Below, in pieces: positions 1 through 12,639 of a stretch of 64,000 nucleotides of DNA. Below the pieces are notes generated by a model that was not told the DNA's origin, did no database searches, and was given only the letters and a program-made list of their open reading frames with translations. Source of the DNA: Argyresthia goedartella (lineage: Eukaryota; Arthropoda; Insecta; Lepidoptera; Argyresthiidae); NCBI GenBank assembly GCA_949825045.1, contig OX463820.1, positions 11,172,501 through 11,236,500 on the forward strand, in the 5' to 3' direction. Made by a program: the position numbers and the translations under genes. Position 1 is the stretch's first letter, and the number at the start of each line of letters is the position of its first letter.

Positions 1-865
1 TTAGGGTATAGTGTCCTGTTTCACTGTTTACACACACAATATAAAGTAGACAAATTGTTAAGTAGACTCTATCCACTTAGATCTTAAAACAAACCGTAAA
101 AAGAAACATAAACCATTCAAAAATCTCCAATTTTAATTCCCGCATGGCTACCTCGATCTTAGGATTTTCATAATAACATCAACCAAGCCTTCAATCAATC
201 AATCAATCAATCTACTCGTCGTGTCAGTGCTAAAGAAGCTGCAGTCCTTCAATAGGAACCTTGCACCGGTTCCTCGAAGGGCCCGCGAAGGGTGGGGCGG
301 GGGGCGGGGCGGCGCCGCCCTTGGGAGTGGCCTGGCTTGCGCGCACGCCTTTCTGAGAACGACCTTCGAGAAAACTGGATGTTGCCGTTGGACGTTTCTT
401 GGGCGGGTGTCACATAAACGGTTTTGTATTTTAATGGGTTGTCTGAATAACTTTCACTATGAAATCGATTCTATCAGAGCAACTTTTTTTTACATCGCGT
501 TAGATTTTGGAACGATCCGAACGATAAGTTTGGAGGAGTTAAAAATATATATATATATAGAAAATGGTCTAATCAATATGGTCTTGAGGTGAAAGTTGTT
601 CAGAATGATTTTCCTAACAACCACTTAAAATATGGGCATTCCGCTACGCCTCTCGGCTTGGCGATAATGATGTCATTCGTCCATCTGTGTGACTGTGTAA
701 ATCAAACGGAGAAGACAATAAATCACATTTTTTCTTGCATAATCAACCATATTAAAATGAGACAGCTTATATGACAATCTTGCTCAATTTAAATAAATGA
801 CTTCTTAATTTTGTTATGCAAAAGTCTATCTTTAGTTTTTGTTCGGGCAAGATCCAGAATCATGA
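1..865. other. Intergenic stretch with no recognised gene
   Basis: I see no coding signature here. It contains a short (AATC)n run at about 193-212, a G-rich block at 290-309 (runs of 3, 4, 6 and 4 G separated by single bases) that could form a G-quadruplex, and a short (AT)n run near 546-559. The open frames across it lack recognisable motifs and look accidental. Confidence 0.5.
290..309 (+). other. Putative G-quadruplex motif
   Basis: Four G runs (GGG, GGGG, GGGGGG, GGGG) are separated by one-base loops, inside a locally GC-rich patch that ends in a GGCGCC palindrome. The surrounding sequence is AT-rich, so the patch stands out. Any regulatory role is inference; no gene starts nearby that I can identify. 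Confidence 0.4.
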
Positions 866-871
866 AATCTA

Positions 872-2360
872 CACTCGCGAGCAATAAACTGGAATCTCTT
901 CATCGCGCGTTACTCAGAACACTGAATTGTAGTATATCATTTTGTAAAGGAAATTTTGTAAGCTTTCAACCTCTTTCAGTATCATTATCAAAGATTGATC
1001 ACCACATGTCATGGAATCTAAAAACAAAAGACATACATTTTTAAAACAATGCACTATATTGTCTGGACGTTCTGAAATCCTATAAATAGTAGGCGTTTAA
1101 AAAAATTTGTCATCAGTCCAATTTTTCACGTCACCACACCTATAGAAGCAGCTCAAGTCGTTATTCTAATCCAGCAAGAGCTGTCTCAGCGTACTATCGT
1201 TTGACAGCTTCATCTGAGCCAGTCTTTCATGTCAAAGGTGTACAAGAGGTGCAGGGAGACTCTAAACGAAGTCCGGAGACCAGGACCTAGACAAGAGCGA
1301 CGCACTTCGGTGAGAGATGACCAATTTACTGTCACCATTTCTCTCCTAAATCGACACTGACTGACGTGGACATCCAGAGGCAGCTCATAGAAATGCGAGG
1401 GAAGGCTGTCAGTGACTGGACAGTGAGGCGAAGACTTGATTGACCTAAAAAGGCCAGCCACATGACCTAAATTGTGTCTAGCCCACCGACAAGCCCGGCT
1501 TTAGTTTGCTCACAGTTGCTAAACTTTGATTGGGATTTGGAGTAATGGAACCGAGTCCTGTTCTCGGACGAAACCAGGATATGCCTGCATGGTAGCGACC
1601 ATCGATGGAGAGTCTATAGGAGACCGCGCGATTGGTTTGCACATGCTGTTTTGCGGAAACTGTGGCATACGGGGGTGGGATACTGTATTATGTGGGCGGG
1701 GATTTCTATTGAATCATTAACGGAGCTACTATTCATACCTGGTGGAGGTCGGGGAGGGGAGCTACCCTTATGTCGGATTTATTGGCGAAGATTTCCTGCA
1801 AATGCACAATAATGCCCGCTGTCATACCGCTGCAGTAACTAGACAGAACCTGGAAGAAGTCGGGATTCCTTCACTAAGCTGAACAGCCATCAGTCCAGAC
1901 TTCAATCGATCGATCAATGGATTTCTGAGATGAGCTAAAAAGGCGGGTACAAAGACGTTGTCCATCGACGTCGTCTCAGGAGTCGATGGAAGACCTGAAA
2001 ATTGCTTTAATCGAAGGGTGCAGGAAATCCCACGGAATTCCATCAGGTAAGTCATCAGGTCAATAAAAACCGTTTACAGGCAGTCATTAGGGCTCAGGGG
2101 GTAACACAAAGTTTTATACTTTTTTATCTTATCATATGAGATCCTATTCATTTAGACGTCCACAACTTAGACCTATTGCAAAAATTCCCTAAATTAAGGT
2201 AGGAATTTAAATTAATTTAAATATTTTTTTAATAATTTGAACGTTAACAAAATTACCTAACAAATGATATACCACAATCCATGGTTCAATGCATGTAAGT
2301 TGTGGGGATTTGTTTTGAGCAGCGCGCGATGAAATGATTCCAGATTATTGCTCGCGAGTG
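872..2360 (+). mobile_element. Decayed Tc1-like DNA transposon with terminal inverted repeats
   Basis: The left end (872 onward, CACTCGCGAGCAATAA...) is repeated in inverted form at the right end (to 2360, ...CTCGCGAGTG). The match runs about 50 bp with few changes, then continues weakly for a further 50-60 bp. The ends are flanked by TA (870-871 and 2361-2362), the usual Tc1/mariner target duplication. The interior holds a broken Tc1-type transposase. The element is about 1.49 kb, normal for Tc1-like elements, and is certainly inactive. Confidence 0.75.
1140..2072 (+). pseudogene. Tc1-family transposase relic
   Basis: Broken reading frames carry Tc1 landmarks in order. First comes an N-terminal DNA-binding region (RVYKRCRETLNEVRRPGPR, about 1237-1293). 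A second helix region follows around 1370-1440 (QRQLIEMRGKAVSDWTVRRR). The block HNNARCHTAAVTRQNLEE (about 1805-1858) corresponds to the family's DNARPHTA motif with the catalytic Asp replaced by Asn. A degenerate SPDFNRSINGF region follows at about 1894-1926, where SPDLNPIEH is expected. Several stops and frame changes interrupt it, so no functional protein can be made. Confidence 0.7.
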
Positions 2361-2362
2361 TA

Positions 2363-3347
2363 GAATGGGCACAGCCTCAAACTCTTCTTACAAACGCACC
2401 TTCTCTTAGAACACAGTAATTTGGTTTATTTACACGAACATTTCATATAAGTATTTCGCATATTCGTCTAAGTGTCAACTCTTCATCTGGTATTGGATCA
2501 TTTATTGTATATTTGATAGCTGTACCGCATTTATGGGTGGCCAATATAACCGAAATGCCAATTTTATGACATTCATTACGCTTTTATAAATCTACCAAGT
2601 ACTTTATTTGATCCAAAGGTCCGCGATGTAATTTTGGTTTCCCCGCACCCCGTACTTCCGTGCGACAATAATTTCACTAGATTAGTTTAGTAATACAATT
2701 CTACTACTAAACTATGTCAGGGTTATATTTTTATCTCTATTAAGATTAAAGCTACATCCATAAGGATGTAATTAATCAAACCAATATAGGCGTCGCTAAC
2801 CATTTGCTAACCCAAACAACAACATTGAATTAGTCCAATCATTGAATTAGTCCAATCACCGTGACTTTCACAGTAAATCAGTGGCGCGGATACCTAATTA
2901 CATTGCACTGGTAGCTTGTGTAATACCTATTACTATCTAACTGCGAGATATCCGTAATTCAATACTCTGTTTTCCGTAACTGGCTGTTAGTCCATCGTCG
3001 CAGCTGTTGATATATGAAGGTTTTCTTCAATATGTTCTGCATCACCGTTAGAACCTCATTAGAAGAGTTACTCTCTCTCTACTCTTTCCCTACTCCAATA
3101 AAGCGTCCGAGTAATGTTCTAGTAGGATAAATGGAATAATATACATAATTATGTATAGAAGTGATATCAGCCTTTGAAATCTTTGAAATAAAAAATACAC
3201 AGATATAAAAAAATCGAAAATATATATAAAAACACTAACAATAATTTGTTAATAATAGTTTCAAAAAATCTTGGTAATTTTTTAATATATTTTTTATTAT
3301 TTATCGCAATCACTTCTGTGTTAGAAAAAAAATGTTAGGATCGCGGC
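2363..3347. other. Intergenic stretch with no gene seen
   Basis: AT-rich sequence without a recognisable coding signal. A 17-bp tandem duplication (ATTGAATTAGTCCAATC) lies at 2824-2857, and there is a CT-rich patch near 3060-3110. Confidence 0.5.
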
Positions 3348-3688
3348 CCCGGAATAGTCCTGTCTACTCGCGTCTGATCCCGGAATAGTCCTGTCTACTC
3401 GCGTCTGATCCCGGAATAGTCCTGTCTACTCGCGTCTGATCCCGGAATAGTCCTGTCTACTCGCGTCTGATCCCGGAATAGTCCTGTCTACTCGCGTCTG
3501 ATCCCGGAATAGTCCTGTCTACTCGCGTCTGATCCCGGAATAGTCCTGTCTACTCGCGTCTGATCCCGGAATAGTCCTGTCTACTCGCGTCTGATCCCGG
3601 AATAGTCCTGTCTACTCGCGTCTGATCCCGGAATAGTCCTGTCTACTCGCGTCTGATCCCGGAATAGTCCTGTCTACTCGCGTCTGAT
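3348..3688. repeat. Minisatellite: 11 identical copies of a 31-bp unit
   Basis: The unit begins CCCGGAATAGTCCTGTCTAC and ends TCGCGTCTGAT. It repeats head to tail exactly 11 times (341 bp) with no difference that I can find between copies. There are no spacers, so it is a tandem repeat and not a CRISPR array. Perfect identity implies recent expansion or strong homogenisation. The unit is CpG-richer than the surrounding AT-rich DNA. Confidence 0.95.
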
Positions 3689-4305
3689 CAAATCGATGTA
3701 ATAATGAGACTAGTTCTGAATCTGAATATTACCGCGAGCCATCGCGATTGTGAACCTTATGCCATGGTAATAAAAGTCAAAACCTATAACGGGAAATGGA
3801 AAAATATGAAATGTAGTCTGCTTCATGCATAATGGGTGAATAATAAACTATTTCTAAATCTTTCATATTTTGAGGGTCATCATTAGGTTCAGATTCAGAA
3901 CTTTCCTTCCAAAACAACTTGCATTAATGCTGCTACGGCGAAGATTTCTAGTCATGTGACATACATCACTGTATCATGTCATCATCAGCCTATCAGGGAT
4001 GCTCCTCATCTACATGGTATTCAACACGGACCGTGGGAACACTGGTCCATTGATATCCTCGCTATGTAATCGGTCCTTCTGATAGATAGTTGGTATTTAG
4101 ACTGATCGCTGGCCTCCTCTTAGTAGGAGATTCGGTACTGGTGAAAAATTACCCTAATCCGATATTCGATCAGCAGTAAGATTATATGTCAGTTAACATA
4201 AATATTGATATATTGGGTGCTGATGCTGATTTTTATGATATGTATTAGAAGTATTTGTTCTATTTCGCCTATTTATAGATCTATCATCCCGAAACTTCTT
4301 ATAAT
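3689..4305. other. Intergenic stretch with no gene seen
   Basis: No coding or repeat structure recognised between the minisatellite and the LINE relic. Confidence 0.4.
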
Positions 4306-4720
4306 CCTTTTAATAAAAAAGGGTTAGTCATTTAGTTTCAGAAATTCATCTTAGCTGTATAGGGTCGCCTCGGTAAGCCATTCTTTCAAACTTAGTTTAA
4401 AGATGGGCTTACTCGGAGCACCAGTGAGCTTCAGGTAACTTGTTGTAGACTACCTTACCCATAATATGGATCGTCTTGCTTGTTTTAGCAAGCTTGTGCA
4501 TAATAGTGCGGTCTCGCAGATTCGTCAGTAGGTACTCTCGCCAGCATGCAGCCGCTCGGCGCGATTCTGCAACAGGTACACGCGCTGCCAATGGACGGTG
4601 AGACCATTCCTCGGACCATGAATACGGTACTTCGACCTGGTCTGATGATTGAGCTCGAAGGATGCGAGACGGAACTCGGAGACACTTTCTAGTGATCCCA
4701 TTAAGTTTGGGTTCATTATA
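4306..4720 (-). pseudogene. C-terminal relic of a LINE reverse-transcriptase protein
   Basis: Read on the minus strand across frame changes, this gives a pattern typical of the tail of Jockey/CR1-type retrotransposon proteins. It has a NHQTRSKYRIHGPRN block, then GKVVYNKLPEAH (matching the family's KLYNKLP), then FKLSLKEWLTEATLYS followed by DEFL. The intact-looking LINE at 41-43 kb ends with a comparable arrangement (IYNHLPP...KKFLIENAFYSLQEF). The relic has internal stops and at least two frameshifts. Identification rests on these short motifs. Confidence 0.55.
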
Positions 4721-4744
4721 TTTATAGCAAAATAACCTATTCAT

Positions 4745-6397
4745 TCTTCTGACGATGTTTTCATCATCATCACATAAATCATCACGAAAGTTTTATTTAA
4801 CTTTCCCGAGTATTTCGCCAATGTATGGCGCATGCACACTATCAAGGACACCGGATTTCGATAGGCAAGCCAGGTGCATTATATTAATATTTACATTAGC
4901 TAACATATACCTATAATCTTACACCTGATCGAATAATGGATGAGGGTATATATATTTTCATCTATATCGAATCTTAGATAATCTTGGCCGTCACCGATCT
5001 GCTCGATCCATCGTATCTGCATCTGACCTAATGACTCATACGCATCACAACTCGTCACTTCGCCAATCTTAAAACTAAAAGAATCATTTGGCCACACTAA
5101 AACCATCTCCCCACAAGCGAGCAAAGGGGGCGATCCCGCACCCATCCGTGGGCGTGCCCAGGCGACCCACGCTACCTGCTAGTGACGTCACGGATGCCGC
5201 GCCGACCGACAATGCAACAAAAACTACAATAACGTAGAGAAGAAAACAACAATGGTGCCATTGCTAGGAAGGTTTCATGTGATTCGCAATCCTCCTTTGT
5301 CAGCAAGGTTGTATAAATGTGAAGGTTTCCCTTCCTTTGTATCATGCCGATTCTTCTTTGAATGGTGCTCTACACTACACTACAAGATGAATGTTATCTA
5401 TTTGAGGAATAACGTGAAGTTATTTTGGGTTTTAGAGCGATCCATGGATAAGTCTTGTAAAGTGAAAAAAGGTTCTGTTGATACGACGGAATTTCGAGAG
5501 TAAGTAATTTTTGTGTAAGTTTCTGTTTCTTGGATTCCCATTCATGGTTAGGTAGGTAATTAAGTACCTAGTAGTTAGCAAGGCCATAGGGTTATATTTT
5601 GTTCTTAATATGGTTAAGATTTTTATAAATTTTTGTCTGAGAAAATAAATACTTCTGATATCCACTGCCAGTCTGCCACCTAGTAACGCCTTACCACTTT
5701 GGTACCGTAATAAACGGAAATAGCTGGCTCAGCCTGCATAATTCACGATTTTTTCTTGTATGACAAATCATTTAACACATACACTCGCGGTAACGCCTCT
5801 TGTCGTTACTAAATGCGATATACGGTTAGTACGAGTACGGCTACAGGCGTCAATATTTAGATATCGTTGGGTGGTACGAGGCAGGTGCGTCGTTGCATCC
5901 GCCGGTAGTCGGTACGGTAGACACTGGTTCCACGATAACTATAACAAGAAGCACATGACGCATGTGAATATTTGTATAATACCCCAATTCCTTTTTATCA
6001 CAGAACGCCTGCAGCCGGCATATATGTACTGACAGTTAATCCTAACCTATATGAGATATGTGCAATGCGCTAATATTAAGACTTTCTTTTATCGACATTA
6101 ATATTCATGAATTGAGATGCAAACCCTTACATAGTTATAGCTGTTGAAAAGAGAGCGTATCAACATATTCGCACATATTTTCATATTTTGTGTGAATAAC
6201 TGCTGCGTTTTATTTTAAGTGTTACATTTTTAAGTATGTACTCTACATTATGACATTGTATTTATTGTGTGACAATACCATAATTTCTTCTAGATATTCA
6301 TCATTGAGCTTCTAAATAACCCTTTTTTTCTTCTTTATAACAAGAAGACTATAATTTATAATTTGCAATATCCTAGCAGAATCCGCTTTTATCAATA
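4745..6397. other. Unassigned stretch; possible short open frames only
   Basis: A minus-strand open frame at 4900-5145 (81 residues, including SLGQMQIRWIEQIGDGQDYL) has protein-like composition but no family I recognise. A plus-strand frame at 5252-5503 ends beside GTAAGTAA at 5501, which resembles a splice donor, but there is no partner exon I can identify. I cannot support a gene here. Confidence 0.3.
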
Positions 6398-8561
6398 ATG
6401 ATAAGAGCTACTGAAGCCTTAATAGCGCTACACGCTACATTAACTTTCCTCAAAAGGATTTATGAGGCAATTCTGTTAAATACGATGACGACATTATTTC
6501 AAATGACGATATCGCATAAATTTTCCTTCCTCCAAACAATCCAATTTGTCAGAGCCGACGGAATGGCACGACGATGTCAACGATTTGTAATCCTCGGATA
6601 TGCAAATAGCCATATAGCTCGCCTCAATGCGCTACAAACCGGTAGAGGTGAATTCATGAAAGCCGTCAAGGTGACTAGATCGATGTGGACGCACATGCGC
6701 GCTGCCTCTTCAGCCACGTGGGCCTCTTGCCGTTGGCGTCAACAGATGGCTCTGGCGACACGACGCATGCGTCGCTTTATTGAGCGCACCCACACATTCG
6801 CATCGGCACGAGCATGACATAAATCATATGTTCGTAGTTTCGTACGCTCCAAACCATACGGCTTGTTTTAAATTACCTTCGTCGGCGCGTAATGACGCAA
6901 GCGGGCTGTTAGGAAGGAAACTAGGTTTTACTGTTGGGGGATAGAGTCGAAAGTGGAATGTAGGTGTCAGGTACAGGAGCATTTGAGTGGGTTAAATAGG
7001 TTGCCGCGGCCAGTCGTGGAAGTCAATTACAGCGTCATTACCCGGACTCCAGTCGTTTACTCGACATTCCGCCGAATGGAGATAGATAGAGGTATTTGCT
7101 GATATGCAGAAAAAGATTGCATGACATTCTGATCCCTGATTTATTGTGGCATCTTTAAATTGCACTTCCTCGGTAAATAAACGTAAATTCGAGATGACGA
7201 CTCGATGGAAATAAAACGGTCATGCATGTCTAACCTGATAACGGCATTTGTGGCTGTAACTAACTGCTATTGGGAATTGGGACAGTTGCCTACGCTTTAG
7301 ATGAATCTCCTGAGATAGATACAAATGTTTGGCCCAGATCCTATAACATCCCTGGAACTGGAAGAAAGTGTCACACTACCTAGCCGTTGTAAAACTACCG
7401 ATGATGAGTTTGAAGAATGAAATAGAATGTAAAAGTAATGTTTGAGGATTTGGTGTGCTATACTTGGTAATACATATATAGGTAGTACCTGCAGCTATTG
7501 ATGTCCCTAAATATTTTTTAGGTATTTTATATTTGTGCATAGATATTTACGAGCACAGAGCTATCTAACAAGTTAAAAAACTACTCAAGCTTTTAACAGC
7601 AAAATTGTTGAATAATTTTGTATTTTCCTCAAAACAAAATTAATATTCATAAATTCTACTTCATTTGGTGAAATTTTCTGATGGTAGATAGAGCGAAGAT
7701 AACTAAATAATATTTATTTTATTAGGTAGCTACTTACTGTGTAGTGGTTGGTTGTGGTAAGTGTGTTAGTTTCTTGATAACTCACTAACAATGAATTAAC
7801 TAAAAGCAAAGAAATTTGATAAATATCTCTTTAGTATGAAATCAATAGGTAATTCATATTACTTTTAAATCGAGTTGTTTACTTACATACTCTACTACTC
7901 TCTACTCTAGCGCGATATAAACATTTTCTCATTAAACTCAGGCGTGCAAAGATTATCCACATGCATAAACATGCACAATTTATAATGGTCTTCGCCATAT
8001 AATCTTATAAATTATTCATTAAATGATAGTACCTAATGAAACTTCCGATTAATACGTTACGTATAAGTAAGTACCTACTAGACAACTAGAAAGAACAAAA
8101 ATCAACCCACTATCTGACATCATGTTATGGCAAAAACAACTGTAATTTTAATGTTAAGTAAAATTAGTGACAAAATATAGAAAAATAAATAAGAAAAAGG
8201 ATAAAAATGGTAATAACAAAACGTAATGTAATGGAACAACCAGCCGTAATAATTCATACAAGTTTGGCGACATGTACCAGGGCCGCACGCTAACAGAAGA
8301 GGTAGACTCATTCGCTGTGGAAGCGACAGTTACGTCGTCGGTCGGTGCCAGTCGGTGGGTATATGAAGGGGAAGGAAAACAATGTCATGTGATTTGATCG
8401 TAGTTAGTTACAAAGTAAATAGCGATACGATAGTGTTTGTGAAACAATGCTTTTGTATGAGTTTTAATTAAATTAATTATGTATCTGGGAAATGAGTTGC
8501 TATTACAATTTTTAAGTAGGATTTTTAAGTTAATTATGTGTCTGGGAAATAGATAGCAGTA
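6398..8561. other. Unassigned stretch with a long open frame at 6398-6817
   Basis: The plus-strand 139-residue open frame at 6398-6817 contains no domain I recognise. Its Arg/Ala-rich end reflects a locally GC-richer patch (6540-6830). It could be a lineage-specific gene, but chance is equally likely. From 6830 to 8561 I see only AT-rich non-coding sequence. Confidence 0.3.
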
Positions 8562-8830
8562 AGCCAAATTCCAAATTCCAAATGTTTTTATTACTGTAGA
8601 TATTTACATATACTTAGCGATAGTAATATTTTGCCACTTCTCTAAATTGGATCACTGTGGGAGAAGAAGGTCGTAGTAACTCCCACAGATTGCTCTTTTA
8701 AAAATTGCTTGCTTGATAATTAATAAGCAGGAATAAATAATTACAAAATTATTAACAGCAAGGTCTGTGTTGAGCCAGATTAATCATACAGTCTCGTCAT
8801 TTAAGTAATCTTGAACATTGTAATATCCCT
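8562..8830 (-). repeat. Dispersed repeat D, copy 1 (retroelement 3-prime end type)
   Basis: The reverse complement matches 44640-44945 along its length. Shared blocks include the region reading CTTGAACATTGTAATA here, the CCTGCTTATTAAT region, a CTGTGGGAG block, and an end with AATATCTACAGTAATAAA. The polyadenylation-like AATAAA near one end suggests a retrotransposed 3-prime end, a LINE tail or SINE. Divergence between the copies is substantial, so both are old. Confidence 0.65.
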
Positions 8831-9855
8831 TTTTCGATAAAGTTGGTTTTTAAATTTCTCAATTTCTGGCAATTTCAAGATCTCCAGAGGTACCTTGTTT
8901 TAGTAGAGAATTCATGCATGCATGAGAAAGCATAACACATTATATGTATAGCATTCAAGCAAATAACATTTTTAAGTAGGAATTTTATAACTCTGAGAAA
9001 GCAATCGTTGATAAAATATTTCTAATACAGATAACTACATTGAATTATTTATTAAGGGGTTTTAGCAGTAGCATGTTTGTTGTACGGTGAAAAAAAAGAT
9101 GCTGTAAAGGACAGCATTTATATTGCTTATCTAATAATAAAATTAATGAACATAAATAAATAATAACTATCTATGCTCAATCTATAAAGAATCACATAAA
9201 ACAATGAAAACAGATAACACGGTAGGTTTTAACTTAGCTATCTTTCTATTTAAACTGTGTCAAAAGCCCCTTAAGTCTTTGGCCAAACTTTAACTATCCA
9301 AAGATCTTTTGGCTTTACCAAGGTCCAAAAAGTTCCGACGCAAATAAACAAGAATCGGGACTCTAAAGTTTCAAACATCTGCTGCTTTCTCAGATGGTAG
9401 TCCCCCTAATCTCTTGTAAAGGAACAAAATTACAAAGCGAGAAAGAAGTATTGAGTACGACAAGGGAGTGAATGAGATAGTATTTCGAGACGGAACACTG
9501 GTGAACCCGTTGTGGATGACGGGCCCCGAACAAAACTGAATGGAAGGCAATCGACTCGCCGCAGTTAAGCGTAAAGAATTGAGTAACACGAGTAGACAAC
9601 AATGCCACCACAGAGCATATCACAATACTCGTAGTAGAGGTCACAACTTTTGACAATTTGCCAATCATTCGTGGGTTGGCTGAGTTTCTACCACAGAAAA
9701 GTTTCGACTTAGGGAAGGTTATTTTTAAGTTATAATCCTAGCCGAGGAGGAGTCGGTGGTCATCTCGCCCGAATGAAAAAAATATGTTTTTCAGTCACCA
9801 TATTCCTTCAATCTGTCGGTTCGAAATTATTCAATGTCAATGGGAACTACCGACA
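8831..9855. other. Intergenic stretch with no gene seen
   Basis: Two overlapping minus-strand frames at 9371-9668 show no domain. The rest is AT-rich and featureless by eye. Confidence 0.4.
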
Positions 9856-9859
9856 CGAA

Positions 9860-10060
9860 AAAAATATTCAAAATATCTTAAAACTGTTAGTTGGAAATAA
9901 AAATACTAAATTGTCGCCTTTTTCTTCCGCGACTGACAGCAGCGACTGACGTTACAGCCATGTGAGCCAGTGTGAGCTGTTATGAACTTTATTTTAATTT
10001 GGTTGTGTTCAAAATTTAAACACCACGAGTTGCTAATTTTACGGATACACGAGCATAAGT
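9860..10060 (+). repeat. Dispersed repeat G, copy 1
   Basis: Resembles 32690-32855 in the same orientation. Shared blocks are AATATCTTAAAAC, then GAACTTT...TTGGTTG and CACCACGA...GCTGCTAATTTTAC (this copy lacks a few bases), then ATACGAGC. The match is diverged but collinear, indicating an old repeat family I cannot name. Confidence 0.5.
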
Positions 10061-10064
10061 GGTA

Positions 10065-12240
10065 AATTGTCTAGATTGTAAAAAAAAAACATTAGAGAGA
10101 ATGAGAAAGTGCTATAAATAAGGCAAGGATGAGATTGGTAGAATGGGAGAATAGCTGTGGTTTGCATGTGCGGGCGAGTAAACCACAACAAATATAGGTT
10201 TCATCGAAAAATTTCAACACGCCCTTTCGTGCGAGTTTCTCTCGGGCAAAATGACCACTGACTCCCAAGGAGAATATGATTCTTAAATGTTGTAAGCTCT
10301 TGTGTCAACAAAATCTCCTTGACAGAATACTTACAAGCTTCTATGGCGGGACAAACTCGAGAGGTTACTTACAGACTGGGCTGAGGTAGCACCAGGATAG
10401 GAAAAAGTGGTACCATTTGCGCAGTAGTGGGGCACAACCCACAATCTTATTTGGACCAAAATAACACTGGGTAACTAATATGAATTATTAGAAGATGCGT
10501 CATAAAATATACACCAGAATTTTTATGGCTGATTTCACAGATTGTATGTAGAGAATATATTTTTCATAACCCGTAATTTATTTGCTCAAAATAGAAACAT
10601 GCAAAGATCTTGTAACATGAAAAATATTACAAAGGCAAGTTGCTCAATCTAAACATCTCTTACAGCAAAGCAAACTATAGATGGATGTTAGATTTTGTAG
10701 CGTAGGCTCCTTTACTTAGGCTTTCTTCTCCATCCTTGAAACAATAACATCTCTAGGTACGAATTGGTGTTCTACAAAAATTGACCAGCGTCAGATGACG
10801 GCAATTTTTCAGAATATCTTTTTATCAAAAATCTATGTTGGCTGGTGTCACATCTCATATTAAGTCTACCGTCTCTTATCACATGCACACTTTATCGACA
10901 CACTCATACGCATTCTTCAAGTGCATTAATAGCCTGCTCTTTATAAGTATACAGTTGTCACCGTCTATGTATTATTAGTTCCGATGGACTGCCACTTTGT
11001 AACGATTTAATTATAAAGTTTATTAAGAGTCAATATTGAGTAGGTACCTAATTGAGTTTTTGCAAAGAGCTATTTTATTGCATTCACTAATAATAATAAC
11101 AGCCTAGTGGCTTTAACATATATTGAACTCTTAATAATACAGACGATAATAGCGATTTGATGTGTCCCAGTGATTAACTACACTTTAACAAATCCAAGAC
11201 CTTTCATTAAACTGTACGAGGTCTGAAAACATTTCTATTGCGTCTTTCCAGATGCGGCTGTCAGTGATGGTGTATACACGGGTCGTTGGCCGCCAGAGCA
11301 GGACGTACGCAGTAAGTCAGAGTGAGATGAAAGACTAGTCGAGGTACAGGCCGGCAGGCACATGCGAATTCTTATTGCCGAGAGTTGCCGAAGGAGAGAT
11401 TTATGCGTTGGTTATTGTGCTCGGAAATGAATTACGGTGGTAGGCAGGACTTTGATTAGGCCTAAAATTACGAATATTATACAGATATCAATTATTATTA
11501 TCAGATACCTGCCTATTTTTTTTTTGTTGAACTCATGATAGAAAAATAATGTACAGAGGCACACTTATCTCAAACAAGAGATTTATTTATATATACACTA
11601 CCTTGACGCTGATATGATAGGTACCTATTATAGGTATCTTTGACAGGTGGTGGTCTGCCGGCGAAATTATTTAATTTTAAAAACAACATAGCAAACAAAG
11701 TTTTCAAAAAAGTGAGGTTATAAATATAATAATAAAAACCTTTTTTATGTGAATCCCTCCGTACTTCAGTACCTATCAGGCAGATAATAGAGCGGTTTTT
11801 AAGAGTTATTTCAACCGTTAGTTCGTAAAAAGTAAAGTTGTTAAAAGCGCAGTTCGAATTTCCCTATTTCCGGGATTACCATCCCTAAGAATAAAAACCC
11901 GTATCACCCAAAAAGGCGCGTCGCAGAATGAGCCAACAACACAAATTAGCAGTCGCTGTTCCTCCGACCTCGACTAATGCGCTTAATAAGTAAACAATGG
12001 ATGCGAGGGCGGCAGGCAGGCAGGGTGCGGTGTCCTTATCTGCTGTCCGTGTTAGCAACGACAGGGATGCAATGCATTGTCTAGTGTACACTTCCATAAT
12101 GAAGGGTACAGCGGCTCGGCAAATTCGGTTTCGCGCTGCGCTGCGCTGCGCCCCGAATGATTAAGATACCTACATACCGACTAACTGTTTGTTGAAAATA
12201 TCCATGTTCAAACTAACATAATTCTAATTGCGATATTGTT
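10065..12240. other. Intergenic stretch with no gene seen
   Basis: No coding signal recognised. A short GCTGC pentamer run sits at about 12133-12153 in a GC-richer patch. The minus-strand frame at 11885-12097 is uninformative. Confidence 0.4.
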
Positions 12241-12535
12241 ATGATAAGGAGGCGGGTTATGATTTTGACTGATGTGTATGTATACTTATTCTATTCCCAC
12301 AGAATTACAAAACTACTTATCAGAATTTGACAAATGAGGTACCTACCCATTCTTAGAAGCGTCTTGTCGTCCCCCAGTTATTACCCGACCATCGAAGCAC
12401 AAAGGAGAGTTATGCTTTTGACCGTTATGTATGTATTTGCATCTATTCCCCTAGAACATCTAAACTTCTCATCAAAATTTGACAAATGAGGTAACGTTAG
12501 AATCGTCTTGATCATCCGCTAGTTATAGGATAAGT
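12241..12535 (+). repeat. Diverged direct duplication of a dispersed repeat
   Basis: Two halves (about 12241-12395 and 12396-12535) share the same order of blocks: GGTTATG/AGTTATG, TTTTGAC, a GTATGTAT run, CTATTCCC, AACT...TCA.AATTTGACAAATGAGGTA, and ...CGTCTTG. The pattern is that of a repeat I associate with insect, especially lepidopteran, intergenic DNA. The class is not certain. Confidence 0.5.
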
Positions 12536-12639
12536 GAAGTCACGCTAAATCCAATATGGGGCTCACTGGATGACATATAGTCATGGATTAAAAAATATTT
12601 CTTTGTGAACAGGGTCATGTTGGGTATCAGATTATAGGG

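Noticed and set aside
221..592. 123-residue open frame
   Set aside because: Driven by the GC-rich patch, no recognisable domain, low-complexity Gly/Arg stretch.
3348..3688. CRISPR-like array
   Set aside because: The 31-bp units abut directly with no unique spacers, there are no cas genes, and the genome is eukaryotic. It is a minisatellite.
4900..5145. 81-residue minus-strand frame as a gene
   Set aside because: Composition looks protein-like but no family, start context or partner exons could be supported. Kept only as a note in the unassigned stretch.
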